Shown: positions 1-12,033 of the stretch, in pieces
Layout of the letters: each line of letters starts with the position of its first letter
Numbering within the stretch: the stretch's first letter is position 1
Origin: Thuidium tamariscinum
Lineage: Eukaryota > Streptophyta > Bryopsida > Hypnales > Thuidiaceae
Assembly: GCA_947034885.2 (NCBI GenBank)
Contig: OX344753.2
Coordinates: 27,482,347 to 27,546,346 of the forward strand
Direction of reading: 5' to 3'
DNA length: 64,000 nucleotides
The notes under the pieces: model-generated
Database searches by the model: none
Seen by the model: the letters and a program-made list of their open reading frames with translations, nothing else
What the model was told of the DNA's origin: nothing
Made by a program: the position numbers and the translations under genes

Positions 1-687
1 AACCTTGACACAGTTCATCATTTGTTTGCAGCATGTGAATGTGGATGGACGTGACCTGTACTATCTCATAAGCATGACTAGCAATGTCTCTACTTAATTT
101 TGGATACTTTGAAGTTCATGTGATCCCTGCCACATTCCTCATTTAGAATGTTGTCTTTGAATGTGAAGTTGGATGTAACTTTTTCCTACATGCTATTGAG
201 TGAAGTTGAATAATGGGCAAGCCTTGTTTGAAGCCAATTGTGCGAACTTAAGTTCAGACCCCACAAAAGATGCTCGTGAGAATGTCAAGTTCATGCTCCC
301 TCTTGATATTGAAAGAGGTGAATCCCTTTGTGCTGTGAAGTAGTCCTACACACAGGTCCATCCGAGGAGTGCAAGATTTTACGTTGTTGGGCGAAATCGA
401 GGAACTGCATCTCTAGCGTCCATGCACATTGAATCCTACGGACCATGGATCCACCATGTGAAGGTTGCAATGGAGATGGGATTTGGGTGTTGCACAAAGT
501 GAAGCGTTAGTTTTGGGAGTGAGAACGGATTGATTGGAGGAAGAAGTTAACCCAAGCATTCGGGCATGCATGGTTGACCTCTTGGATGTCTAGCTCCTTG
601 AAGGTCGATCTGGTCTTGCAACCTCTCTTTGGAGGGCATGTTGTCCTCTAATCACATGCTCCATTGTCATGCAATGAGTACGTTTGG

Positions 688-774
688 GGACAAAGTTATC
701 ACTGCTAAAATTTACCTGGAAGTGTGTACCCTAATGCATTCCGAAGCCAAATTTAGCAGTGGGAACTTTGTTCC
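688..774. repeat. Short inverted repeat in gene-free left edge
   Basis: Arms of about 26 bases at 688-713 and 749-774 are near-complementary, with a 35-base loop. The rest of 1-1100 shows only short frames in all directions and no recognisable gene or element. Function unknown. Confidence 0.5.
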
Positions 775-1114
775 CTAACGCATCCATATGACGTGGTTTG
801 TGATATGTCCTCTTTGGCTTCCGACTTTGCCTTTCATGTCGCAAAGTGGATTGCACCAGCATCTGCAGAGGTGATCGACAGAGTAGAGCATCAGTTGTAG
901 GCATTGATGATTTTCTACAACGAAACTTGGCACGCAAAACTGGAAACTAGGGCACATAGTGTTGGACACATGTACAAGGTTCTACAAGCAAGAGGGTGGT
1001 TAGGGTGTAGGATACCATCTTCTATGGTCCGCAACGTTACACATGCGTAGCTGGCATTGTGGACGTTCATGACATCGCAAACCCTCGTGCTCATCTCCAT
1101 TTGTCGCCATTTGC

Positions 1115-1600
1115 CGTTTGCGAGGTAACGGTGGACACGAGGTGAGCCAACTACAGATCACCCCCCAAATGCATCCCTCGATCAAGACTCCAGAAGCAGG
1201 TGCATTGGTAAGTTGTGACCAGCGGCGATGGCTTCCTTCAACGGACGTAGTGCAATGACCGCTTTGGATGTTCACGGACCGAACATTGCATTGTCGTCGA
1301 CCTTGAATGTCGACCACATCATCGATCACCCCTGAATTTGCCCTGACGTCGTTGCTTCCATACAAGAAGGAAATGAGCGGTCGTGAGCGTCGCTGCAGCT
1401 CATTCTCTTCGTGCACGGAGGCACCCGTGTCAAGGCGAATTCAGGGTTCCTAAACGACGCGAACAGCAGCCATCGCCACTGGTCACAACCTATCAGTGCA
1501 CGTGCTTCCATAGTCTTGACTGAGGGATGCGGTCGGTAGATGGTCGACAACTGGCACACCTCATGCCCTCCAGAATCGATGCAGACTTCTTTCGCTTGTC
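1115..1600. repeat. Foldback module 1 (imperfect inverted repeat)
   Basis: Sequence from about 1115 to 1390 is repeated in reverse complement from about 1395 to 1600. Landmarks are the CATCGATCACCCCTGAATTTG block near 1320 and its mirror GGCGAATTCAGGGTTCC near 1434. The arms are diverged, so this is an old foldback. The same module recurs in direct orientation about 1 kb downstream. No coding capacity is recognised; such structures are typical of foldback or long-TIR DNA transposons, which is inference. Confidence 0.6.
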
Positions 1601-1935
1601 CATGCTCCGAAGATCGCTAAACCACGTGCGAGGCAACTCCACGTGAGACATTCGCCATCTGCAAGGTACCTGGACCTCCGACAGGCTAGGTGGTTGCCAA
1701 GAAAATGGAACCCACATGGCCGTCCGACACTCCACCCACATGAATAATCGCAGTCCACTCCAGGAATGGAAGGTGCCGCGTGAAAGCGAGCGTGGATCCG
1801 ATGGGCTGACAACCACTTAGCCTGCCAGAGGCCGAGATACCATACACCTTCGTCGTGTTCGACTGCTGTCATGTTGACGATGCTGCATGCTTGGTTGAAG
1901 ACCAGACCCGATAGTCTCCGTGTGGGAGGGCACGG

Positions 1936-1955
1936 TTCAGAACGCCCGTTCTGAA
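1936..1955. repeat. Dispersed 20-bp palindrome, copy 1
   Basis: This is the isolated leftmost copy of the family with consensus TTCAGAMCGCGCGKTCTGAA. It has one mismatch in the core (GCCC for GCGC). It lies between the two foldback modules. Confidence 0.85.
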
Positions 1956-2094
1956 TCGGACGGAGCCCGTGACCAGCATGTGAGGCCGCTCCGCAGTCGA
2001 CGTCGATGCACCTTCGAAGGTCCCCCTCTGAATCCCACGTTCTCTTTCGTCGAGCGTTCGTCGCCGTCCCTGCAGACCTTCTTCCGGGGGTTCC

Positions 2095-2640
2095 ATTTGA
2101 GCGTCAACGTGCGCCATTTGCAAGGTAATGGTGGACCCGAGATGTGGCAGTTGCCGACCACCCCCCAAATACATCCTTCGATAGAGACTACAGGAGCACG
2201 TGCAGGGAGGAGTTGTGACGACAGGCGATGGCTTACTGCAATTGATGTCTTCCAGTGAATGTTTTGGACGTTCACATCATCGATCGTCCCTGAATATTCC
2301 CGTACGTAGGTGCCTCCGTACGCGAAGAAAGCGAGATGTAGGAGTCGCTACGACCCATTTTCTTCATGTACGGAGGTACCATTGTCACGGAAAATTCAGG
2401 GACGATCAATGACGTGAACGACATTCATGGTCGACGACAACGCAAGATGTTGTCCGTGAATGCCCGAAAGAATCATTGGAATGCATCAATTGAAGAAAGC
2501 CATCGCCTAGCGTCAAAACTACCGATCCCCACACGCGCTTCCGTAGTCTGGACCGAAGGATGAGATCGAAAGATGATCGGCAACTTCCACATTTCACGCC
2601 CTCCATGAACATTGCAGATTTGTTTTGCTTGGTGCATTGG
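2095..2640. repeat. Foldback module 2 (imperfect inverted repeat)
   Basis: A second copy of the foldback module, centred near 2345. The left arm carries CATCGATCGTCCCTGAATATT near 2278 and the right arm carries its mirror AAATTCAGGGACGATCAATG near 2392. Outer parts of the arms match each other and both arms of module 1, for example the blocks near 1160, 1530, 2160 and 2560. The four arms therefore alternate in orientation. No gene is seen inside. Confidence 0.65.
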
Positions 2641-3308
2641 AGCCAGACGTGCCTTCGTGTACCCATGCACACGATTCCAAGGAAGCTCGAGTGGTACGAA
2701 CGGAGTACGAGACACAGGGCGAGCAGGTGGAGCTCTATTCCCTGGAATCATGTGCATGGGCACACCGAGACATGATTGGGATCGGATGTTTTGACAATGT
2801 AGGCCATGCATTTGCTTGTCCTGAAAGGTGAACAACGCGATAAGAAGTGAGTGTGAAGGACAGGGATCAAATCATGCTACAAAGAAAGATGTAATGTTTG
2901 GTGTCGCAATCCGGAAAAATCATGTAAGTAAAATAGGAAGATAGTATATAGAGTAAGCTCAATTTTTCAAAATTTTAGGGTTAGATATGGCGAAAAGAAG
3001 ACAATTAGGGTCTTCTGCCCTTGGGATCCGTTTGAACCGGATTGACCAAGGTGAATTTCCGGTCTATGGGCATAAGTTTCCGGATCCGGATTCCTCAGTA
3101 CCCAAAACGGAACTTTCCGGAAGATGGAACTTGGAAAGACGGATCCGATATTGTCGAAGGCGGATCCGGTATACCTAAAGACGGATCCGAGGCAGTTCCG
3201 GATGGTCGACACCTACGGGTTTACGCCGCCGACCTACGGAAACTAGCGTAACGACCGGGGAACGTCGCACCGTTCCGAGGGGAACTGGGAACGCAGGGTA
3301 CCAACTGG

Positions 3309-3316
3309 TATATAAA
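3309..3316 (+). promoter_or_regulatory. TATA box of element L
   Basis: TATATAAA lies 407 bases inside the element and 175 bases upstream of the gag-like ATG at 3491. The equivalent box in the inverted copy is at 9555-9562 on the minus strand. Position and conservation in both arms suggest the Pol II promoter of the gag-like transcript. Confidence 0.6.
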
Positions 3317-3490
3317 CCCCTCCTCTCCACTTCATTTTTCCTTTTCGATTTGGCAAATCGAGGTACGGCTTGTGTGCAGGTTTTGAAGCGCGTATAGAGA
3401 GAGAAAGAATGGTGAGCAGTAGAGATCGGTTCCGGGTTTAGTTCAGGGTCGGTGCCGACCGCACCGACAAGTTTTGACTCGGGTGGAGAG

Positions 3491-5488
3491 ATGGCGAGTT
3501 CCTCCAATCCGAAACGGGCGGTAGTGACTGCCAAGGCAATTTCGCCAGTCATCCCTTCCGATCCGCAGCATCGGAAGGAGTTAGAGGATGATCTAGTCTT
3601 CCTAGGGTGTCATGGGTTGATCCAACGCCCTTGGAGTGTGAAGAGTGACGAGATGGTACAGGAAATCCTCTCGGGAGTTCCGAATCAGTACGAACTCACA
3701 GTGAGGGGTAGACCGAGTGCCTGGACGCCGGATATCTGGGCGAATGTATACGGTTTTGATAAAACCGGATTAGGTCTAGCTCCCCGGACGGACAAGTTTG
3801 GTGTTAACAAGTTCCGGAATCCGCCCCACCCTAAGGACGGATACTCAGTTCCGGATTGCACGAACGACCGGCATAGACGGATGTTGGAATTCTTGATTCC
3901 CATCCTCTATCCGGAAAAGCCTACCCGTGTCACCGTGACGGTAGCAAACACCATCTTCGGGTGTTTTGAGAAGCGGATAGTCAACTGGGGTATAGTCCTC
4001 CAGTGGGTAGTTAACCGGCTAGCCGAGCATGTGGGACGGGAGAAGACCAGCACTATCAACGGCTATCTCTTCCACCTGTACCACCACAATGATGTGTTGA
4101 GTGGCCCGGAACTCCTCTGCTATGAGACGGGAATTCAGATCCTCAAGTACGGCTTGACGGATGAGTTGGAGAAGGAGCCGGAGGACCCAGACGACGAGCG
4201 GATGGACGAGGACCCGGAAGAGCAGAAGCCGGCCAGCCAGCCGGAACGGAAGTCGGAACGGAAGAAGTCCACCACGCCGGATAAGAGGGGACACCCAGAC
4301 CCGGATCCACCCGAATCGACCTTGGGGAAAAAGAAGCGGAACCACTTCGACACCATCATCCGTCACGCCATGATGGCACACGCGGATAACAACCAGTATG
4401 AGGCGATACTCGAGCAAATTGTCACGAAGCTGGGCGCGGTGAAGATTGAGGACATTCCGGAAATCCTCGACTGTCTTCCGACTCAAGACGTGTTGCGGAA
4501 GAAGGACGAAGAGATCCGGAAGTAGGAGGACAAGGCCCAGAACCAGACGGATCGGACCCGGCAGGCGGAAGATCTGGCCCGGATAGCTGAAGAGGGACGA
4601 CGGAAGGCGGAAGAGGAGCGGAATGGGCTCCAGAGCACGGTGACGTACCTGGAGAGTGATCTCAGTGTCGCCAACGGGAAGATCGTGGAGGCTACCTCCT
4701 TAGTTCGGAACCTGCAGGAGTTGGTGGCCCAGCCGGCAGATACAGTGATCAGGGCGAAACTGTTTTCCGCCCGGCTGATGACGGAAGGGCACGTCACCGG
4801 ATCGAAAGTCATCACCATCTTGGTGGATTACTAGGCCAAGATGGAAGGGGTACTGAAGGAGATGAGGGCCTTAATTGGGACTCTCAATCCGGAGTTGGGG
4901 GAAGGACTGTCGAGCTTGCTCAACCAGCAGGTGTTTACGGACTTCAGCCCCGGAGCGCAAGGACGGATGTCGACGGATCGGAAGCTACTCGGAAACTCGC
5001 CGGTCGTGAAGAACCTCGGCGAGCTCGGATCGGATCCGAATGCGGCCGGACCGTCCAACACACCTACGGATCCGCAAGAGAAGAGGGCATCACCACGGCT
5101 CGACCTCGAGATCCGGATGAAGGCCCTAGCGAATCCGGCCAGGGAGAATCCGGAGAAGTTCGCCCACATGAACGAGCCAGATAGGGTTCCGGGCAAGGAT
5201 CCGCGCAGCAAGACAGTCATCTTGGATGACTCGGACAGGGAAGACAATCCGCCCCTCACCATCCGTAATGAAGTTAGGGAGCAGGGCGGATTTCAAGAAG
5301 TGGAGCATTCGGAGAGCTCCGAGGCGGATTCGGAGGAGACTTCGACAGAAGACAGCGGAACGCCGCCGGTTCCGATTCAAAAGAGGGAGACCCGATCCGC
5401 CACCAAGAAGGCTCTCCCTCCCAAGGCAGCAACGCGGAGAAGTTCAGTTCTGCCCGTGGGCACGACATCGAAGCGGGCGCGTAAGTAG
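3491..5488 (+). pseudogene. Gag-like protein of element L (two in-frame stops)
   Basis: This frame of 666 codons starts at MASSSN (ATG 3491) and ends KRARK-stop. It is interrupted by TAG at 4523-4525, where the inverted copy has Trp, and TAG at 4832-4834, where the copy has Gln. The N-terminal 230 residues are a conserved globular region with TRTDKF-like, KDGYSV and RVTVTVANTIFG motifs and an FHLYHHND block, all shared with the frames of R, A and B. A long charged coiled-coil follows (RQAEDLARI-like heptads), then an acidic/serine stretch and a basic C-terminus that could be a nuclear signal. The N-terminal layout resembles plant retrotransposon gag or 'putative plant transposon protein' domains (inference). 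No zinc knuckle (CX2CX4HX4C) is visible. Nonfunctional as read. Confidence 0.7.
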
Positions 5489-6167
5489 GATAGGTTTGAG
5501 TAGTTAGGTAGGATTTTGAGATTTTGGGACGGAAGTTTCCTGGACGGATTTCCCGGATGTGGGCCCCGATCCGGAACTTTAGGAACAACTCGTCGGACCT
5601 TTCCGGATAATCCGGTTGGGCTCTGATTGGTTGTTTTGGATTTTCTTTGGCCTTGTTGGCATTCCTTTTCTGTTTTTAGGCTTTGACTTTCATTGTGTTT
5701 TTGGGCTTTTAAGGGGCAGGCAAGTTAGTTGGCCTGTCATTCCCTCCTAGTGCATATTCTATTGTATTTTCATTCCCTTCTTTAAATCTGAGCCGGCGGA
5801 TGGACATTCTAGCTCTGACTTGTGTTTGAGTCTCTTTTTGGTGTATTCGTTGAAGTGTTGAGAGGCAAGAGGGAAGGGTGAGGAGGAATCCGGATTCTGA
5901 GGCACTTGAAATCCGAACTGAGTGACCAACTTTCGAGAGCTAGGATCTTGAATCGTGAGTTGAGCGTGGAGCCTTTAATTCACCGGAACGGTGATCCGGT
6001 GTGAGTCCAGGAGTGACGAGGAGGAGGTTCCGGAACCGCAGGGGCGGATCCGTGTGGAGTTAAGCAGCCGCCATAGGAAAGTTCCGTCCATCGGAAGGCC
6101 TGCCAACCACTGAGTCGATCCGAAGAACTAGGAAAATACATCCTTTTGGGTCTAGGGGTTTCTCGAA

Positions 6168-6235
6168 TCTGTCGTTGTAGTAAGGGCAAGTGAAGTAGTC
6201 TTGAGTGACCTACTAACCGGATTGGCCTAGAGCTA
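6168..6235 (+). other. Conserved 3' non-coding block of the gag-only family
   Basis: The block reads TGTCGTTGTAG, then after about 30 bases TTGAGTGACCTACTA, then GCTATCC. Matching blocks in the same order occur on the minus strand of element A (about 19822-19896) and element B (about 22485-22555), although surrounding sequence is diverged. The homology of inverted copy R stops just before this block. A role in RNA packaging, 3'-end formation or priming is possible but unproven. Confidence 0.5.
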
Positions 6236-6722
6236 TCCAGGAAGTTGTGAGGATCCGAATCCGGCCCTAACACAACATCGGATATATTTTGGTGTTTTCA
6301 TGTGTTTTGTTTGAGAGAAGAGAGCGTGAGGTGTACGAGTGGTAAGTCCCTACCCCTCTAAAGATCAAGAGAGGACTCCCTGAGGGTAAAACAGGGGTAT
6401 CAAAAACCAATTATTGAGTGACGGAACCGGATTCCGGATTGAGACGGATCCGGGTGAAGGAGAAATCCGGATCCGAGAAAGGAATCCGGTCATAGTTGAG
6501 AGACGGATTCGGAAAGAAAAGATGGATCTTGAAAAAGAGTCTGGAAGATAAGTTGGTATTCCGGATTAAGAGTAGTAACTTGGGGTGTTTTGATCCGATA
6601 AACCTAGAAACCGGAAAACGCAACTATTAGTAACGTCTGGAATCTCCTGGGACGATATTCCGTGTCATATTATCACGTTTGGGTGTGATAAAGGTGCTTT
6701 CTGCTGGACTGCGCGTACGACA

Positions 6723-9700
6723 ACCCCTAGACCCAAAAGGACGTATTTTCCTAGTTCTTCGGATCGACTCAGTGGTTGGCAGGCCTTCCGATGGACGGAA
6801 CTTTCCTATGGCGGCTGCTTAACTCCGCACGGATCCGCCCCTGCGGTTCCGGAACCTCCTCCTCGTCACTCCTGGACTCACACCGGATCACCGTTCCGGT
6901 GAATTAAAGGCTCCACGCTCAACTCACGATTCAAGATCCTAGCTCTCGAAAGTTGGTCACTCAGTTCGGATTTCAAGTACCTCAGAATCCGGATTCCTCC
7001 TCACCCTTCCCTCTTGCCTCTCAACACTTCAACGAACACACCAAAAAGAGACTCAAACACAAGTCAGAGCTAGAATGTCCATCCGCCGGCTCAGATTTAA
7101 AGAAGGGAATGAAAATACAATAGAATATGCACTAGGAGGGAATGACAGGCCAACTAACTTGCCTGCCCCTTAAAAGCCCAAAAACACAATGAAAGTCAAA
7201 GCCTAAAAACAGAAAAGGAATGCCAACAAGGCCAAAGAAAATCCAAAACAACCAATCAGAGCCCAACCGGATTATCCGGAAAGGTCCGGCGAGTTGTTCC
7301 TAAAGTTCCGGATCGGGGCCCACATCCGGGAAATCCGTCCAGGAAACTTCCGTCCCAAAATCTCAAAATCCTACCTAACTACTCAAACCTATCCTACTTA
7401 CGCGCCCGCTTCGATGTCGTGCCCACGGGCAGAACTGAACTTCTCCGCGTTGCTGCCTTGGGAGGGAGAGCCTTCTTGGTGGCGGATCGGGTCTCCCTCT
7501 TTTGAATCGGAACCGGCGGCGTTCCGCTGTCTTCCGTCGAAGTCTCCTCCGAATCCGCCTCGGAGCTCTCCGAATGCTCCACTTCTTGAAATCCGCCCTG
7601 CTCCCTAACTTCATCACGGATGGTGAGGGGCGGATTGTCTTCTCTGTCCGAGTCATCCAAGATGACTGTCTTGCTACGCGGATCCTTGCCCGGAACCCTG
7701 TTTGGCTCGTTCATGTGGGCGAACTTCTCCGGATTCTCCCTGGCCGGATTCGCTAGGGCCTTCATCCGGATCTCGAGGTCGAGTTGTGGTGATGCCCTCT
7801 TCTCTTGCGGATCCATAGGTGTGTTGGACGGTCCGGCCGCATTCGGATCCGATCCGAGCTCGCCGAGGTTCTTCACGACCGGCGAGTTTTCGAGTAGCTT
7901 CCGATCTGTCGACATCCATCCTTGCGCTCCGGGGCTGAAGTCCGTAAACACCTGCTGGTTGAGCAAGTTCGATAGTCCTTCCCCCAACTCCGAGTTGAGC
8001 GATCCAATTAAGGCCCTCATCTCCTTCAGTAACCTTTCCATCTTGGCCTGGTAATCCACCAAGATGGTGATGACCTTTGATCCGGTGACGTGCCCTTCCG
8101 TCATCAGCCGGGCGGAAAACAGTTTCGCCCTCAACACTGTATCCGCCGGTTGGGCCACCAACTCTTGCAGGTTCCGAACCAAGGAGGTGGCCTCCACGAT
8201 CTTCCTGTTGGCGACACTGAGATCACTCTCCAGGTACGTCACCGTGCTTTGGAGCCCATTCCGCTCCTCTTCCGCCTTCCGTCGTCCCTCTTTAGCTACC
8301 CGGGCCAGATCTTCCGCCTGTCGGGTTCGATCCGTCTGGTTCCGGGCCTTGTCCTCCCACTTCCGGATCTCTTCGTCTTTCTTCCGCAACACCTCTTGAG
8401 TCGGAAGACGGTCGAGGATTTCCGGAATATCCTCGATCTTCACCGCGCCCAGCTTGGTGACGTCCTGCTCGAGTATTGCCTCAATCTGGTTGCTGTCTAC
8501 GTGCGCCATCATGGCGTGACGGATGATGGTGTCGAAGTGGTTCCGCTTCTTCTTCCCCAGGGTGGATCCGGGTGGATCCGGGTCTGGATGTCCCCTCCTA
8601 TCCGGCGTCGTAGACTTCTTCCGTTCCGGCTGACTAGTTGGCTTTTGCTCTTCCGGGTCCTCGTCCATCCGCTCGTCCTCTAGGTCCTCCGGCTCCTTCT
8701 CCAACTCATCCGTCAAGCCGTACTTGAGGATCTGCTCTCCCGTCTCATAGCGGAGGAGTTCTGGGCCACTCAGCACATCATTGTGGTGGTACAGGTGGAA
8801 GAGATAGCCGCTGATAGTGCTGGTCTTCTCCTGTCCCACATGCTCGGCTAGCCGGTTAACTACCCACTGGAGGACTATACCCCAGTTGACTATCCGCTTC
8901 TCAAAACACCCGAAGATGGTGTTTGCTACCGTCACGGTGACACGGGTAGGCTTTTCCGGATAGAGGATGGGAATCAAGAATTCCAACATCCGTCTATGCC
9001 GGTCGTTCGTGCAATCCGGAACTGAGTATCCGTCCTTAGGGTGGGGCGGATTCCGGAACTTGTTAACACCAAACTTGTCCGTCCGGTGAGCTAGACCTAA
9101 TCCGGTTTTATCAAAACCGTATACATTCACCCAGATATCCGGCGTCCAGGCACTCGGTCTACCCCTCACTGTGAGTTCGTACTGATTCGGAACTCCCGAG
9201 AGGATTTCCTGTACCATCTCGTCACTCTTCACACTCCAAGGGTGTTGGATCAACCCATGACACCCTAGGAAGACTAGATCATCCTCTAACTCCTTCCGAT
9301 ACTACGGATCGGAAGGGATGATTGGCGAAATTGCCTTGGCCGTCACTACCGCTCGCTTCGGATTGGAGGAACTCGCCATCTCTCCACCCGAGTCAAAACT
9401 TGTCGGTGCGGTCGGCACCGACCCTGAACTAAACCCGGAACCGATCTCTACTGCTCACCATTCTTTCTCTCTCTATACGCGCTCCAAAACCTGCATACAA
9501 GCCGTACCTCGATTTGCCAAATCGAAAAGGAAAAAATGAAGCGGAGTGGAGGGGTTTATATACCAGTCGGTACCCTGCGTTCCCAGTTCCCCTCGGAACG
9601 GTGCGACGTTCCCCGGCCGTTACGCTAGTTTCCGTAGGTCGGCGACGTAGACTCGTAGGAGCCGACCATCCGGAACTGCATCGGATCCGTCTTTAGGTAT

Positions 9701-9969
9701 ACCGGATCCGTCCTTGACAATATCGGATCCGTCTTTCCAAGTTCCGTCTTCCGGAAAGTTCCGTTCCGGATACTAAGGAATCCGGATCCGGAAACTTATG
9801 CCCATAGACCGGAAATTCTCCTTGGTCAATCCGGTTCAGACGGATCCCAAGGGCAGAAGACTCTAATTGTCTTCTTTTCGCCATATCTAACCCTAAAATT
9901 TTGAAAAATTGATCTTACTCTATATACTATCTTCCTATTTTACTTACATAATATTTCCGGACTGCGACA
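6723..9969 (-). mobile_element. Gag-only element R, inverted and 3'-truncated
   Basis: Read on the minus strand, the copy begins TGTCGCAGTCC at 9969 and follows element L closely through TATA box, gag-like frame and early 3' region. It stops at 6723, lacking about 555 bases including the conserved 3' block and the ...CGACA end. It abuts element L tail to tail. The missing terminus means it could not have inserted there by normal integration in its present form, so a rearrangement is inferred. Confidence 0.75.
7394..9379 (-). pseudogene. Gag-like protein of element R (one in-frame stop)
   Basis: The frame starts at ATG 9379 (MASSSNPKR) and ends at TAG 7394, 662 codons. A single TAG at 9304-9302, 25 codons in, replaces the Gln codon that L has at this place (CAG to TAG). 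Downstream, 636 codons are open. The copy retains the Trp and Gln codons that are stops in L, so neither arm is intact but the two arms have independent breaks. The N-terminal globular domain, coiled-coil middle and basic C-terminus are as in L. There are short indels relative to L in the Lys/Arg-rich segment near residue 260. Confidence 0.7.
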
Positions 9970-9971
9970 GA

Positions 9972-10590
9972 TGCCAGCAGCGATAATAGGGTACGTCTAT
10001 CGGCATTTGTGGAGCTGTGCGTGCAACAAGGACGACGTTCGCGCGGATGCGAACTTGATCGAGTGTAGCATGCAGCGATCGGGCAGGATCCCATGCAAGT
10101 CTTCCATCATCGCCCCCCACTTTGTTGTAGGAGACGTGGAGTTGTCCCGTTCAATGGGTCTGAAGCTCGGCGTCTGGAGTCCAAGCACGGGACGCTCCTC
10201 GGCCATCCCCGACGAGGCGAGCGAGTTCACGTGCATCGGTCCACGTCCGACACCGCACAATCACATCCGAAGAACACTCGTCCGTCGAAGGTAATTGTGC
10301 GGCACCGGACATAGACGACGCACTTGAACTTGCTCGGCCACTCGGGGCCTGGCCGGCGAGTGGTCCGCCAAAGAAGTCGAGACTCCGAGTTTCATACCCA
10401 TAGAACAAGGCAGCCCCACGTTGCAAAATGGAGGGCCATGACGGGAAGACTTGCACAAGGTCCCTCGTTGCGGAGGATGATGGACACGGGCGAGGCGAAT
10501 GTGTTTTGGGTTGCCCGCTGTGCTCCGTGAGAGCCGCGAGATACGTGCCGACGCTAGCATCTCCCATCGTTGCTGCCGGGTTCCACCGGG
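9972..10590. repeat. Foldback module 3
   Basis: An imperfect inverted repeat is centred near 10280. Arms about 9975-10275 and 10285-10590 match in reverse complement, for example CCGCACAATCACATCCGAAG near 10253 against TTCGACGGACGAGTGTTCTTC read in reverse from 10290. It has the same architecture as the modules at 1.1 and 2.1 kb, though I could not align its sequence to them. It directly abuts the 5' end of element R. Confidence 0.6.
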
Positions 10591-12033
10591 AGGCCATCAT
10601 GACGCCGGTTGTCCGTGCGGATACCTTCAAGTTCGCAAGCCAACAAACAGCGACCCGAAATGTGAATCACGGATTGGCTTCCTCGGAGTGCTCTGCAACG
10701 ACCAAAGTAAGACGTGTCTGGGATATGATCTCTACGATGAAGACTATTCGGGTGCGACGCTCATTTCATGTTATTGTCGCTCGAGCACGTGACTGGAATC
10801 GAGGAGGCGAAGGAATGCACTGGTAAGATCTAACGTCCATCAATGTACGGTCCGTGGATCAGGCGAAGAGGTCTACGAGAGGGCAAGGAACAGACTGATG
10901 CAGCTTCCATACAACTACGCACCATGCAGCGGTCAGGATGGGTGTCGCACTCCATTGCATTTTTCATGCGACGGATAATGTTAGAACGACGAGTCCCCAG
11001 TCAAATGTAGATGAAAATGTATGTCAAATTAGTGATGCAAACGAAATGCAATGCAAATCACAATATTGTCATCATAAGTGCATCCACGTTGGAATGGTGA
11101 TGAGGTTGCACGTCCTACTGAACGCTAAGGGGGAAAAACTACTAGCTAAACAAGACAAGGATATAAAGAGTCCACGAGGGGATCCCAGTTTCTTCGCTGA
11201 TGCACGGTCTGCGGTGGTCATGATTACGACAGCCCGAGACCGTGGAAGCGTCAAGGGGTTGAGGCTAGTCATCCTATGTTGAATTTGACGCGAGGAAGGT
11301 TTTTGCCGACATCGTTCGTCGCGACGTCCGTGGACGAGGATACGGCGCGATAGTGGCGACTCCCTCCGCGACGGAGCCCACGGTTCAGAACGCGCGGCCT
11401 AAACCGCCCACGGGCCTACACGAGAGGACATCCACAGATCCCGCGCGAGTCGCTGCACCTACGAGAGTCAACGATCAACTGGCGCTCAGTACCCCTTCTG
11501 AGACGACCCACATATTTCGACGTGCAATAAAAGAACATCCCAGTGGACTCGGAGACGAGAGACTGAAGCCAGCCAGCCATCCACCATCCCATGCAGAAGA
11601 TCCAAAAGGAAGGACGACCGGACGAGGAGGTGCAGAGATAGAGAACAAACTCGAGGAAATCTTCCAATGGACGGGGGATTTCTTCAGAGCTTGCATGGAG
11701 TCCTAGACCGCCTGAGTGGAGGACTCCTGACCGCAACGACGACGTCATCGAGAAGCGTACCTGGGTATTTTTTTACCGTGGGGCCGAATCCCGCATACTG
11801 TGCGCCCAACGGGAGCGATGCACGTCCGCGATGCCGTGGCCGAGTGGTCGTGCTTCAAAGAGGAGCTGACGTCGCGTCGTCCCCGGTGTCCTGAGGGACG
11901 GAGCAGCCTTCGGAGGAGCCCACCCCTTCTGCCATTCGCGTCCGGCGCCGCTTGGAGCGAGCGGCCATCGCGACACCCTCCAACACGCCCCGGTCACCCC
12001 CGACATATATGCGTCGTCGGATCTGCACAAGCA
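10591..12033. other. Intergenic stretch without a convincing gene
   Basis: One plus-strand frame (about 11353-11706) is open and reads as low-complexity charged protein ending in an amphipathic segment. It begins with a palindrome-derived V-Q-N-A-R-P stretch. No family was recognised, and an overlapping minus-strand frame is equally open. I see no RNA gene or transposon end here. Confidence 0.4.
11384..11403. repeat. Dispersed 20-bp palindrome
   Basis: TTCAGAACGCGCGGCCTAAA differs from the consensus at the right-hand end only. On the plus strand it lies in the phase that encodes V-Q-N-A-R-P. Confidence 0.85.

Larger units (their letters stand above)
2902..6722 (+). mobile_element. Gag-only LTR-like element L, full length (3.8 kb)
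   Basis: The unit starts TGTCGCAATCC at 2902 and ends GTACGACA at 6722, giving LTR-type TG...CA termini. It holds a TATA box at 3309, one gag-like frame at 3491-5488 and about 1.2 kb of 3' non-coding DNA. The 5' end does not recur near the 3' end, so there are no terminal direct repeats, and no protease, reverse transcriptase or integrase is visible. Flanks (TTTGG left, ACCCC right) give no clear 5-bp target duplication, unlike elements A and B; the right flank is an inverted truncated copy. I infer a solo-LTR-like unit that carries an ORF. A non-autonomous element with very short TIRs is the alternative. Confidence 0.7.
2902..9969. repeat. Seven-kilobase imperfect palindrome of two gag-only elements
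   Basis: Left arm 2902-6167 is matched in reverse complement by 6723-9969, with only scattered differences. The asymmetric centre (about 6168-6722) belongs to element L alone. Both outer ends read TGTCGCA inward. The break in R falls at a short GGGTT match with L, consistent with a microhomology junction. The flanks TTTGG and GATGC are not a target duplication of the pair. Confidence 0.85.
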
